A stretch of DNA of 64,000 nucleotides from Pseudomonas sp. BN102. GTDB lineage: Bacteria > Pseudomonadota > Gammaproteobacteria > Pseudomonadales > Pseudomonadaceae. Under the pieces are notes generated by a model, which was not told the origin of the DNA, searched no databases, and saw only the letters and a program-made list of their open reading frames with translations. Below are positions 26,617-35,059 of this stretch, piece by piece (the first letter of the stretch is position 1; every line of letters begins with the position of its first letter). The DNA lies in the NCBI RefSeq assembly GCF_029871245.1, contig NZ_SSON01000043.1, positions 1 through 64,000 on the forward strand, written 5' to 3'. The position numbers and the translations under genes are program-made.

Positions 26617-26869
26617 CCCGATCCTGGATAGCTGATCGGGGGCAGCACACTTCTGCAATCAATCTGAGGCAGGTAAACCGAATCGCGGCCACAGATTCGG
26701 ACCGATACGGACTTCCGTATCTGCACAAATGCGCAGATCCGCTTCTACGGAACTGCGGCGTTGTGGGGAAGCGGATTTACGCTTCTACCGAAGTACGGAA
26801 AAAGCGCCGACGCGCTTTTCAGGTTCTGCCCCAAGTCACCGAATCGTATTCCAGCAGCGCTGCGTGCTG
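26617..26869. repeat. Cluster of six short inverted repeats
   Basis: Within about 250 bp: CCCGATC/GATCGGG (26617-26640), CCGAATC/GATTCGG (26678-26700), ATACGGA/TCCGTAT (26705-26720), ATCCGCTTC/GAAGCGGAT (26737-26776), AAAAGCGC/GCGCTTTT (26800-26819, terminator-like) and CCAGCA/TGCTGG (26850-26869). All arms are exact. They lie in a ~550-bp gene-free stretch between the Cys/Met enzyme and an IS remnant. The rest of 26330-26616 shows no gene. Confidence 0.5.
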
Positions 26870-26884
26870 GGGAAGTTAAGGCGT

Positions 26885-27150
26885 CACCTGCCGGGAAGTG
26901 CTCGTGCTCCGACATGGGCCTGCTCGGTTAACCACCACGCCGTGCACCAAGCTCGGCCATCGTCAGCGCCAATGTGCTCTTTGGCATTGAAGTAATACGG
27001 GTTGCCTTTCTTCGTCTGGTGCATTTCCGGGTCGCGCTTGCCGTCCGGGCTCCTGGTTGAACTGGGCACACAGATCATGTGTGGCATCGACGATGGTGCC
27101 CTGGCAAAACGACAATCCATGGTCGCCCAGAAAGCCATTTATCACAGCCA
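26885..27150 (-). pseudogene. IS5-family transposase remnant
   Basis: Minus-strand translation gives GLSFCQGTIVDAT in one frame, then CVPSSTRSPDGKRDPEMHQT, KKGNPYYFNAKEHIGADDG in a second and SLVHGVVV in a third. These are consecutive pieces of the conserved IS5 transposase DDE region (usual form GTIVDATLIxAPSSTKN...RDPEMHQT...GxKAHIGVD...LVHSVV). At least two frameshifts and missing ends make it a dead fragment. No terminal inverted repeats were identified. Confidence 0.8.
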
Positions 27151-27310
27151 TATTCCCCGCTGGAGCACTACCTGATCCATCTCGATCAGGAACAACTCCT
27201 TGCAGATCTGCTTGCGCTTGCCACGCCTTTGAGAGGAAACAAGGATGCTCGCCGACCGAATGAGGGTGCGCTAAGGTGCGCGACTCACCTATCAGACTGT
27301 CGAAAGCCCC

Positions 27311-28735
27311 ATGAGCGACAACCACTCCCTCTCGGACTATCAAAGCGTCCGTCAACTGGCGATACGCTCGCTGTTCGAAATCTTCGAGCAGTTCAGCGAA
27401 GGCACGGTGATCGTCGACCGCGATGCGCGCATCGTCTGGATCAACCAGCGCTATGCCCAGCGCTTTGGCCTGGAAGACGCCGAGCAGGCCATCGGCCGGC
27501 CGGTGGAGCAGATAATCCCCGGCAGCCTGATGCGCGAGGTGGTCAGCAGCGGCCGGCCGATCCTGCTGGACATCCTCGACATGGCCAAGGATCCGCTGGT
27601 GGTGATGCGCGTGCCGATCCGCGACGACGCCGGCAAGGTAATCGGCGGCATCGGCTTCGCCCTGTTCGACGAACTGCGCACACTGTCGCCGCTGCTGACC
27701 CGCTACCAGCGCATGCAGGCGGAGCTGGCTTCGACCCGTTCCCTGCTGCAGGCGCGCCAGGCGAAATACAGCTTCGGCCACTTCATCGGCACCAGCCCGG
27801 CCAGCCTGGAGGTCAAGCGTCGCGCCCGACGCGGGGCGGCCAGCGAGGCACCGGTGCTGCTGCTGGGCGAGACCGGCACCGGCAAGGAGCTGCTGGCCCA
27901 TGCCATCCATGCTTCCTCGCCGCGCGCCGACAAGCCCTTCGTCAGCATCAACGCCGCGGCGATTCCCGAAACCCTGCTGGAGGCGGAGTTCTTCGGCACC
28001 GCGCCTGGCGCATTTACCGGTGCCGACCGCAAGGGCCGCCCCGGCAAGCTGCAGATCGCCCAGGGCGGAACCCTGTTCCTCGACGAGATCGGGGACATGC
28101 CGTTGGCCCTGCAGAGCAAGCTGCTGCGCGTGCTGCAAGAAAAGGAGTTCGAACCGGTGGGTTCCAACGAGGTGCTGCGCAGCGACATCCGCCTGATCGC
28201 CGCCACCTCCATCAACCTCGATGCTGCCATGCGCGAGGGGCGTTTCCGCGCCGACCTGTTCTACCGCATCAACGTCCTGCCCATCGAAATTCCTCCGCTG
28301 CGCGAGCGCCTGGAAGACCTGCCGGCGCTGTGCGAAGCCATACTCGACGGCCTGCGCGACGACCGTCAGACACTCTACGAACTGGACGCCGACGGTCTGG
28401 CGCTTCTGGCCCAGCACGCCTGGCCGGGCAACGTGCGCGAGCTGCGCAATCTGCTGGAACGCACCGTGCTGCTCGGCGACCGCCCGCAGCTCGACACGGC
28501 CGCGCTGCGCTCGGCCCTCGGCACGCTGCAACCACTGCCGGCATCGGTAGGCGCGCCTTCCGCCAGCCTCGCCGCCGGGCAGGATTTCTATGCCGCGCGG
28601 GAGGAGTTCGAACGTCAGTTGATCCGCAGCGTGCTCGCCGAGCAGGCCGGCAATGTCGACGCAGCCGCACGGCGCCTGGGCCTGGGCCGTTCGACGCTGT
28701 ACAAGAAGATGGCCGCGCTGGGCCTTTCGTCCTGA
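27311..28735 (+). CDS. hbcR: Sigma-54-dependent activator of 3-hydroxybutyrate catabolism (HbcR-like)
   Basis: 474 residues. PAS-like sensor (about 20-125: GTVIVDRDARIVWINQRYA); AAA+ domain with Walker A GETGTGKE (186-193), the sigma-54 contact GAFTGA (233-238) and Walker B FLDEIGD (257-262); C-terminal Fis-type HTH NVDAAARRLGLGRSTLYKKM. The regulator of bdhA in P. aeruginosa (PA2005, HbcR) has this architecture and neighbourhood. Two palindromes and a GG-N10-GC promoter follow directly, upstream of porin, permease and bdhA. The effector presumably is (R)-3-hydroxybutyrate or a derivative. The RBS before ATG is weak. Confidence 0.88.
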   Translation: MSDNHSLSDYQSVRQLAIRSLFEIFEQFSEGTVIVDRDARIVWINQRYAQRFGLEDAEQAIGRPVEQIIPGSLMREVVSSGRPILLDILDMAKDPLVVMRVPIRDDAGKVIGGIGFALFDELRTLSPLLTRYQRMQAELASTRSLLQARQAKYSFGHFIGTSPASLEVKRRARRGAASEAPVLLLGETGTGKELLAHAIHASSPRADKPFVSINAAAIPETLLEAEFFGTAPGAFTGADRKGRPGKLQIAQGGTLFLDEIGDMPLALQSKLLRVLQEKEFEPVGSNEVLRSDIRLIAATSINLDAAMREGRFRADLFYRINVLPIEIPPLRERLEDLPALCEAILDGLRDDRQTLYELDADGLALLAQHAWPGNVRELRNLLERTVLLGDRPQLDTAALRSALGTLQPLPASVGAPSASLAAGQDFYAAREEFERQLIRSVLAEQAGNVDAAARRLGLGRSTLYKKMAALGLSS

Positions 28736-28746
28736 AACAGAGACAA

Positions 28747-28762
28747 GTCTCCAAATGGAGAC
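28747..28762. promoter_or_regulatory. Upstream activator site 1 (palindrome)
   Basis: GTCTCC-AAAT-GGAGAC, exact 6-bp arms, about 140 bp upstream of the sigma-54 promoter. It starts only 12 bp after the hbcR stop. Confidence 0.7.
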
Positions 28763-28815
28763 AACCCAATTCTCCGCATACCGCAGAGCATCCAAGAGCT
28801 GTCAGCTCGCAATTC

Positions 28816-28831
28816 GTCTCCATTCGGAGAA
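28816..28831. promoter_or_regulatory. Upstream activator site 2 (palindrome)
   Basis: GTCTCC-ATTC-GGAGAA, same spacing as site 1 with one arm mismatch. The centres lie 69 bp apart, consistent with an enhancer-binding activator acting by looping. Confidence 0.7.
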
Positions 28832-28895
28832 TGCCGTAGCGGCCCGATGCCCTCGATTTTAAAAATAATACTTACAAATCAATTAGTTACGACAT

Positions 28896-28911
28896 TGGCA
28901 CGATCCTGGCT
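28896..28911 (+). promoter_or_regulatory. Sigma-54 promoter of the 3-hydroxybutyrate operon
   Basis: TTGGCACG-ATCC-TGGCT has GG at 28897-28898 and GC at 28909-28910 with the required 10-bp spacing; only one base of the -12 box departs from the consensus TTGGCACGNNNNTTGCW. It lies 134 bp upstream of the porin start. Confidence 0.85.
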
Positions 28912-29044
28912 ATGGCGACTGTCGCGGCCTGAGTCCGCGCAGCCGACATAACAACAATCAACGCAGTCCGATTGCGAACTCCACCCCACGGGACACCACG
29001 GCACGTCCCGCTTCGCACTCGGCCTGGCGCCAGGAGATTCTCCG

Positions 29045-30313
29045 ATGAGCCGTTCCACGCTCAATCATGCTGTCATTATCGCCACGCTGGGCTCCGGCCT
29101 CAGCCTCTCTCCCCAGGTCTTCGCCGAGTTCCTCACCGACAGCAAGGCCAGCGTCGAGCTCCGCAATTTCTACTTCAACCGCGACTTCCGCCAGGACGGC
29201 GCCGCCCAGAACAAGGCGGAAGAATGGGCCCAGGGCTTCCTGCTGCGTTACGAATCCGGCTACACCGACGGCACCGTCGGCGTGGGCGTGGATGCCCTCG
29301 GCCTGCTCGGGGTGAAGCTGGACTCCAGCCCCGACCGTACCGGCACCGGCCTGCTGAAATCCGACGGCGAGAAGCCCAACCGCGCCCAGGACGAATACGG
29401 CGAGCTGGGCCTGACCGCCAAGCTGCGCGCCTCGCAGAGCACCCTCAAGGTCGGCACCTTGCTGCCCAAGCTGCCGGTGGCGCTGTACAACGACAGCCGC
29501 CTGCTGCCGCAGACCTTCCGGGGCGCCTGGGTGAATTCGGCGGAGGTGGACAATCTCAGCCTGGACCTCGGCCGCTTCGACCGCATCAACCTGCGCAACT
29601 CGTCCGATAACGAAGAGATGGCCGTGTTCAACGGCGGCAACCGCAACATCGTCCTGGGGCGGACGAAGACCAGCGACCGGTTCGACTTCGCCGGCGCGTC
29701 GTACAAGTGGTCGCCCAACCTCAGCACCGGCTACCACTACGGCGGCCTGGATGGCCTCTACCAGCAGCACTACCTGACCCTGAACCACCTGCTGCCCATC
29801 GCCGAAGGCCAGTCATTGAAGAGCGACATCCGCTGGGCGCGCAGCACCGACGATGGCGGCAGCAATGTGGACAACACAGCCTTCGGCGCGCTGTTCACCT
29901 ACTCCCTGGGCGGCCACGCCTTCGGCCTGGGCTATCAGCGCATGAGCGGCGATACCGGCTTCGCCAACATCAATGGCACCGACGCTTACCTGGTGAACCT
30001 GGTGCAGATCAACGACTTCGGCAACGAGGACGAACGCTCCTGGCAGGCGCGCTACGACTACAACCTCGCCGCGCTCGGACTCCCCGGCCTGACCTTCATG
30101 ACACGCTACCTATCAGGCGATAACGTCGACCTGCGCGGTGCGGTCAGTGAAGGCAAGGAATGGGAACGCAACACCGACATCGCTTATGTGGTGCAGAGCG
30201 GTCCCTTGAAGAACCTGGGCGTGAAATGGCGCAACGCGACCGCGCGGAGCAACTTCGGCAGCGACCTCGACGAAAATCGTCTGATCCTCAGCTATGTGCT
30301 GCCGCTCTGGTAA
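29045..30313 (+). CDS. OprD-family outer membrane porin
   Basis: 422 residues. Signal peptide about 1-27 (ending VFA), then the family pattern SVELRNFYFNRDFRQDG and WAQGFLLRYESGYTDGTVG, ending LDENRLILSYVLPLW with a C-terminal aromatic residue. AGGAGA precedes the ATG. It is the first gene under the sigma-54 promoter and is followed 63 bp later by the permease, so it likely passes 3-hydroxybutyrate or related hydroxy acids across the outer membrane. As I recall the P. aeruginosa locus, hbcR directly neighbours the permease, so the porin would be an addition here. Confidence 0.92.
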   Translation: MSRSTLNHAVIIATLGSGLSLSPQVFAEFLTDSKASVELRNFYFNRDFRQDGAAQNKAEEWAQGFLLRYESGYTDGTVGVGVDALGLLGVKLDSSPDRTGTGLLKSDGEKPNRAQDEYGELGLTAKLRASQSTLKVGTLLPKLPVALYNDSRLLPQTFRGAWVNSAEVDNLSLDLGRFDRINLRNSSDNEEMAVFNGGNRNIVLGRTKTSDRFDFAGASYKWSPNLSTGYHYGGLDGLYQQHYLTLNHLLPIAEGQSLKSDIRWARSTDDGGSNVDNTAFGALFTYSLGGHAFGLGYQRMSGDTGFANINGTDAYLVNLVQINDFGNEDERSWQARYDYNLAALGLPGLTFMTRYLSGDNVDLRGAVSEGKEWERNTDIAYVVQSGPLKNLGVKWRNATARSNFGSDLDENRLILSYVLPLW

Positions 30314-30376
30314 GCCCTCAGCAAAACAACAAGAACCACTCGCGGCACCCAGCCGCACTAACTGGAGATTCATTCG

Positions 30377-31768
30377 ATGAGCGTGGTCATCGCCCTCGCG
30401 GCCCTCGCCCTGCTGATGCTCGCCGCCTATCGCGGCTACAGCGTGATCCTCTTCGCCCCCATCGCGGCCCTGCTCGCGGTACTGCTGACCGATCCGTCCG
30501 CCGTCGCCCCGGCCTTCACCGGGGTGTTCATGGAAAAGATGGTTGGCTTCGTCAAACTCTATTTCCCGGTGTTCCTGCTGGGCGCAGTGTTCGGCAAGCT
30601 GATCGAGCTGTCGGGCTTCTCGCGCTCCATCGTCGCCGCCGCCATCCGCCTGCTTGGCACCAGCCAGGCGATGCTGGTCATCGTGCTGGTCTGTGCATTG
30701 CTCACCTACGGCGGCGTATCGCTGTTCGTCGTGGTGTTCGCGGTCTATCCGTTCGCCGCCGAGATGTTCCGCCAGAGCAACATCCCCAAGCGGCTGATTC
30801 CGGCGACCATCGCCCTTGGCGCCTTCACCTTCACGATGGACGCGCTGCCCGGCACCCCACAGATCCAGAACATCATCCCGACCACATTCTTCAGCACCAA
30901 TGGCTGGGCCGCCCCCTGGCTGGGCGTGATCGGCAGCCTGTTCGTGTTCGCCATGGGCATGCTGTTCCTGCGCCGCCAACTGACCAAGGCCCAGGCCGCC
31001 GGTGAAGGCTACGGCAACGACCTGCGCAACGAGCCGGAAACTGCCAGCGACCTGAAACTGCCCAACCCGCTGCTGGCGCTCTCACCGCTGGTGCTGGTGG
31101 GGGGTGCCAACTTGCTCTTCACCCACTGGATTCCCCAGATCTACGGCAAGACCCACAGCCTGCAACTGGCCGGCATGGCCGCGCCGGTGGCCAGTGACGT
31201 GGCCAAGCTCACCGGCATCTGGGCAGTGCAGGCGGCACTGCTGCTGGGCATTCTGTTGGTACTGACGAGCAGTTACCGGGTGATCCGCAGCAAGCTTGCC
31301 GAAGGCAGCAAGACCGCGGTTTCCGGCGCCCTGTTGGCGGCGATGAACACTGCCTCGGAATATGGCTTTGGCGCGGTGATCGCCTCGCTGCCAGGATTCC
31401 TGGTGCTGGCTAACGCGCTCAAGAGCATCCCCGATCCACTCATCAACGAGGCCATCACCGTTACCACCCTCGCCGGCATCACCGGCTCGGCGTCCGGAGG
31501 CATGAGCATCGCCCTGGCGGCCATGTCCGAGCAGTTCATCGCCGCAGCCCACGCGGCTGACATCCCGTTGGAGGTTCTGCACCGGGTGGCATCGATGGCC
31601 AGCGGCGGGATGGACACGCTGCCGCACAACGGCGCCGTCATCACCCTGCTCGCGGTCACTGGGCTGACTCACCGCGAGGCCTACAAAGACATCTTCGCCA
31701 TCACCTTGATCAAGACCCTTGCCGTGTTCTTGGTGATCGGCACCTACTACGCGACCGGCATCGTCTGA
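30377..31768 (+). CDS. GntP-family permease, probably 3-hydroxybutyrate uptake
   Basis: 463 residues with about 12-14 hydrophobic segments. Begins MSVVIALAALALLMLAAYRG; includes LLTYGGVSLFVVVFAVYPFA and the motif TFTMDALPGTPQIQNIIPTT. The C-terminal half has GGMSIALAAMSEQF and MASGGMDTLPHNGAVITLL, typical of gluconate/hydroxybutyrate permeases. Located between porin and bdhA in a sigma-54 operon, it matches the PA2004-type transporter of P. aeruginosa. Inner-membrane proton symport is expected from the family. Confidence 0.88.
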   Translation: MSVVIALAALALLMLAAYRGYSVILFAPIAALLAVLLTDPSAVAPAFTGVFMEKMVGFVKLYFPVFLLGAVFGKLIELSGFSRSIVAAAIRLLGTSQAMLVIVLVCALLTYGGVSLFVVVFAVYPFAAEMFRQSNIPKRLIPATIALGAFTFTMDALPGTPQIQNIIPTTFFSTNGWAAPWLGVIGSLFVFAMGMLFLRRQLTKAQAAGEGYGNDLRNEPETASDLKLPNPLLALSPLVLVGGANLLFTHWIPQIYGKTHSLQLAGMAAPVASDVAKLTGIWAVQAALLLGILLVLTSSYRVIRSKLAEGSKTAVSGALLAAMNTASEYGFGAVIASLPGFLVLANALKSIPDPLINEAITVTTLAGITGSASGGMSIALAAMSEQFIAAAHAADIPLEVLHRVASMASGGMDTLPHNGAVITLLAVTGLTHREAYKDIFAITLIKTLAVFLVIGTYYATGIV

Positions 31769-31826
31769 GCCGAACCCTACCAGGCAGCCGCCTGCACGCG
31801 GCTGCCGTGACTGACAGGAGAAACCC

Positions 31827-32597
31827 ATGAACCTCAATGGCAAGACCGCCCTGGTCACCGGCTCCACCAGCGGTATCGGCCTGGGCATCGCCCATCGTCT
31901 CGCCGCCGCAGGTGCCAACGTGGTGGTCAACGGCTTCGGGGACATCGACGCGGTGGTTGGCGAGCTCGCCATCCACGGCCCTCGCATCGGCCACCATGGC
32001 GCGGACATGTCCCAACCCGACCAGATCGCCGAGATGATCGCCTACGTCGAGCGCGAGTTCGGCGCCCTCGACATCCTGGTCAACAACGCCGGCATTCAGC
32101 ACGTCGCCGCGCTGGAAGACTTCCCCGTCGAGCGCTGGAACGCGATCGTCGCCATCAACCTGTCCTCGGTGTTCCACACCACGCGCCTGGCGCTGCCGGG
32201 CATGCGCCAGCGCGGCTGGGGGCGCATCCTCAACATCGCCTCCACCCACGGCCTGGTCGCCTCGGCGGGGAAGAGCGCCTATGTCGCCGCCAAGCACGGG
32301 GTCATCGGCCTGACCAAGACCACCGCACTGGAAACCGCCACCACCGGCATTACCTGTAATGCCATCTGCCCCGGTTGGGTACTGACGCCGCTGGTCCAGC
32401 AACAGATCGACGCGCGTATCAGTGCCGGCGCCAGTCCGGAGCAGGCGCGTCACGACTTGCTGGCGGAAAAGCAGCCCTCGCTGGACTTCGTCACCCCCGA
32501 GCAACTCGGCGAGCTCGCGTTGTTCCTGTGCAGCGACGCCGCCGCTCAGGTCCGTGGTGCCGCCTGGAACATGGATGGCGGCTGGACGGCACAATAA
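31827..32597 (+). CDS. bdhA: (R)-3-hydroxybutyrate dehydrogenase
   Basis: 256-residue short-chain dehydrogenase. NAD motif TGSTSGIGLG (11-20), NNAGI (86-90), catalytic serine in NIAST (S139) and YVAAK (Y152, K156). The N-terminus MNLNGKTALVTGSTSGIGL and VNNAGIQHVA are characteristic of bacterial 3-hydroxybutyrate dehydrogenases, which oxidise the substrate to acetoacetate. CAGGAG provides the RBS. Last gene of the operon. The downstream thiolase/CoA-transferase genes expected for acetoacetate use are absent, because mobile-element debris begins immediately after its stop codon. Confidence 0.92.
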   Translation: MNLNGKTALVTGSTSGIGLGIAHRLAAAGANVVVNGFGDIDAVVGELAIHGPRIGHHGADMSQPDQIAEMIAYVEREFGALDILVNNAGIQHVAALEDFPVERWNAIVAINLSSVFHTTRLALPGMRQRGWGRILNIASTHGLVASAGKSAYVAAKHGVIGLTKTTALETATTGITCNAICPGWVLTPLVQQQIDARISAGASPEQARHDLLAEKQPSLDFVTPEQLGELALFLCSDAAAQVRGAAWNMDGGWTAQ

Positions 32598-32720
32598 TTG
32601 TCGATGCAGGAAAGGGAACGCTCTCTACTCCCCGTCAAGGCTGCCGCAGAACTGCACGCCATCATGCTTGGCAACTTGCTGGATCAAATGGTCGAGCCGG
32701 ATGGATTCCAGCCAGCCCGG
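32598..32720 (+). pseudogene. Truncated copy of the small ICE-module gene
   Basis: Translation includes ERSLLPVKAAAELHAIMLGN, then LLDQMVEPDGFQP, nearly the core of the 89-residue protein at 15705-15974. DNA identity is obvious across the CGCTCTC...GATTCCAGCC stretch. The 5' end is lost exactly at the bdhA stop codon and the 3' part diverges after QP. It marks a junction of chromosomal and mobile DNA. Confidence 0.75.
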
Positions 32721-32869
32721 TGGTCGGCCACCACCAGAACGACTGTATCGACGTGCTGTGGAAGGTCGCAAACGCGCCGCAAGGCTCCCGCCTGCTGACT
32801 CTGGCATGGATGATTGAATGCCTGCGGCCTGATACCCCCCTCCCTGTGCTGGAGTTGCCGGGCGAGCAG

Positions 32870-33240
32870 GACCGAAATGGGTTTCGACGCCGGCTGGCTG
32901 AAGATCAAGGTCACCCCGCAGCTGGCTACCGTCCTGGCGAGCTGCCGCGATGACGTGCTATCGCCCTGCCTGATCCACCGCCGCCCCGAGCGCAAGAAGA
33001 AGCGCGACGGCAAGATCCACTGGACCCAGGCAGACGAGCGCCTTCTTACCCGCGCATTCAAGGACGCCAGGGACGAAGCTGGGTGCTGCAAGAGCTGGAA
33101 GGAAGAGGAGACGCCGGCTTTCCGAGATCCGCGCCCTCTCCCTACACCTCATAAGCGGGCGGGTAAGGACGGGCAGAAGATCGCCGGACATACCAGCGAA
33201 GATATGGCGCGCTATTACCAGAAAGACCAGGCCGCACGGC
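32870..33240 (+). pseudogene. Broken tyrosine recombinase/phage integrase, C-terminal part
   Basis: Reads LKIKVTPQLATVLASC, LTRAFKDARDEAG, then in a shifted frame EIRALSLHL (the catalytic HxxR region with its histidine lost), then back to KRAGKDGQKIAGHTSEDMAR followed by YYQKD, the integrase GH...Y box. At least two frameshifts and no N-terminal arm or core domain are present, so it is inactive. It lies 150 bp after the truncated ICE-module gene and is the likely source of the former integration. Confidence 0.8.
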
Positions 33241-33251
33241 ATTCGCCATGA

Positions 33252-33765
33252 CACATTTAGCTTTAGCGCTGGGCCCACGGGGATTCCAACGACCTCGATG
33301 AGAACCGGCATGATTCACAGAGGATACGCCTAGGAGGCCATTAACTTCATCTCGAGTCCCTTTTGCGCTGAAGTGGACGAGGTAGCTCTTCGCTCTGGAC
33401 CATTCACAACCGTGGACCTCCTAACAGATCGCAGGCGCCAGAACATGTGCATGTGCAGTTTCCGGAAAGCTTCCTGATGGGCGCCCGTGGCTTCGAGTCT
33501 TCGAGAGCGCCCCTGCGCTCTTCGGATAGCGCTGCCTCACTTCGGTCAAGCCATTCACCCCGGCCGCAACGAACGTCATGCACCAGAAAGCAGCGCAACG
33601 CCTCTTTCAGGGGCGCAGACCACACGAAAAAGCTGGTCGTAATCCACCTGGGTGCATTGCAGCCTCACTGAAATGGCGGTCTTCCAGAGTTGGCACGGCA
33701 TTCGCTTCGTCCAATGAGTGCAGGAGTAATCCGGACCACCGGAAAGCGGCACCACAATCTGACAA
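33252..33765. other. Intergenic region, no gene recognised
   Basis: About 510 bases between the integrase remnant and the guanidine riboswitch. No recognisable coding region, tRNA or att-like repeat was found. The promoter for the riboswitch-controlled operon should lie in its last 100 bases. Confidence 0.5.
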
Positions 33766-33862
33766 TGGATGACTAGGGTTCCGGCTCGCGCAGCGAGTGA
33801 CTGGTCCGAGAGTCATCGACCTCCAGCGAGGTTACACGGCGGGACAAAAGCCCGGGAGACGA
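33766..33862 (+). promoter_or_regulatory. Guanidine-I (ykkC) riboswitch
   Basis: The conserved blocks of the ykkC aptamer appear in order: ACTAGGGTTCCGGC, CTGGTCCGAGAG, CGAC, then ACACGG and GGGACAAAAGCCCGGGAGA. A variable hairpin (GGCTCGCGCAGCGAGTG) lies between the first two blocks, as the family requires. Guanidine-I riboswitches turn on genes for guanidine export or degradation when guanidinium binds. It lies about 60 bp upstream of the transporter start. Whether control is by transcription or translation is not evident; no clear terminator hairpin with U-run follows. Confidence 0.93.
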
Positions 33863-33918
33863 GAGCGACAAGTGCCGCCCGACTCCTGCCCGCCCGACAA
33901 CCGACCTGGAGATTGTCC

Positions 33919-34983
33919 ATGCGCAAGCCCCTTCTGACCGCCCTGCTCGTCGCCGGCCTCGCCACTTTCAGCCTCGGCGCCAGCGCCGCCGCGAAGAACA
34001 GCTTCAACCTCTGCTGGACCATCTACGCCGGCTGGATGCCGTGGGAGTATGCGGCCAGCCACGGCATCGTCGACAAGTGGGCGAAGAAGTACGGCATCGA
34101 GATCAAAGTCACCCAGCTCAACGACTACATCGAGTCGATCAACCAGTACACCGCAGGCCAGTTCGACGGCTGCACCATGACCAACATGGACGCCCTGACC
34201 ATCCCCGCGGCCGGCGGCGTGGACTCCACCGCGCTGATCGTCAGCGACTTCTCGAACGGTAACGACGGCATCGTCCTCAAGGGCGAAGGTAAATCCCTGG
34301 CCGACCTCAAGGGCATGAACGTCAACCTGGTGGAACTCTCGGTCTCCCACTACCTGCTCGCCCGCGCGCTGGAAAACGCCCGCCTGACCGAGAAGGACGT
34401 GAAGACGGTGAACACCTCCGACGCCGACATCGCCGCCGCCTTCAACACCGACGACGTGCAGGCAGTGACCACCTGGAACCCGATGCTCTCCGAAGCCCGC
34501 GCCAAGCCGGGCACCACCGAGGTGTTCAACTCCAGCCAGATCCCCGGCGAGATCATGGACATGATGGTGGTCAACAGCGCCGTCCTGAAGGACAACCCCG
34601 CCCTGGGCAAGGCCCTGACCGGCGCCTGGTTCGAAACCGTCGCGCTGATGCAGGGCGACAGCGCCGAAACTCGCGCCGCGCTGGAACACATGGCCAAGGC
34701 CTCGGGCACCGATCTGGCCGGCTACCAGAGCCAGCTCGCCACCACTAAGCTGTTCGCCACGCCGAAGGAGGCCCTGGCCTTCGCCACCAGCCCGAAACTG
34801 CCGGCGACCATGGACAAGGTCGCAGCCTTTTCCTTCGCCCACGGCTTGCTGGGTGAAGGTGCCAAGAGCGCCGAAGCCGTCGGCATGAGTTTCGCGGGCG
34901 GCCTCTCCACCGGAGATGCACAGAACCTGAAGCTGCGTTTTGACCCGACCTACGTGCAGATGGCGGCGGAAGGGAAGCTCTGA
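33919..34983 (+). CDS. Guanidine operon ABC transporter, periplasmic binding protein
   Basis: 354 residues. Cleavable signal MRKPLLTALLVAGLATFSLGASA (about 1-24), then an NrtA/SsuA/TauA-like fold: FNLCWTIYAGWMPWEY, GQFDGCTMTNMDAL, LKGMNVNLVELSVSHYLLAR. The ATG has GGAGA upstream; a longer frame running back through the riboswitch is not translated. Annotated relatives are called urea transport proteins. Riboswitch control argues that guanidine or a guanidino compound is the true ligand (inference). First gene of the operon, separated from its permease by a strong hairpin. Confidence 0.88.
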   Translation: MRKPLLTALLVAGLATFSLGASAAAKNSFNLCWTIYAGWMPWEYAASHGIVDKWAKKYGIEIKVTQLNDYIESINQYTAGQFDGCTMTNMDALTIPAAGGVDSTALIVSDFSNGNDGIVLKGEGKSLADLKGMNVNLVELSVSHYLLARALENARLTEKDVKTVNTSDADIAAAFNTDDVQAVTTWNPMLSEARAKPGTTEVFNSSQIPGEIMDMMVVNSAVLKDNPALGKALTGAWFETVALMQGDSAETRAALEHMAKASGTDLAGYQSQLATTKLFATPKEALAFATSPKLPATMDKVAAFSFAHGLLGEGAKSAEAVGMSFAGGLSTGDAQNLKLRFDPTYVQMAAEGKL

Positions 34984-35002
34984 CCTATGCACCGTTTCCC
35001 CT

Positions 35003-35041
35003 CGTAGGGCGGATAACGCGCTCCGCGTTATCCGCCCTACG
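35003..35041 (+). repeat. REP-type hairpin between binding protein and permease genes
   Basis: An 18-bp perfect stem (left arm CGTAGGGCGGATAACGCG, right arm its exact complement at 35024-35041) with a CTC loop. It starts 20 bp after the binding-protein stop. Such hairpins protect upstream mRNA and can give the binding protein higher expression than the membrane parts. Confidence 0.85.
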
Positions 35042-35059
35042 AACCGACTGGTACGAAGC

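Noticed and set aside
26568-26879. 103-codon plus-strand frame across the inverted-repeat cluster
   Set aside because: No recognisable protein and it runs through six palindromes; a chance frame is more likely.
26963-28839. Very long open frames overlapping hbcR (610 aa on minus, 586 aa on plus in another frame)
   Set aside because: They are GC-driven shadows of hbcR with Arg/Ala/Gly-rich, domain-less translations; hbcR carries all family motifs.
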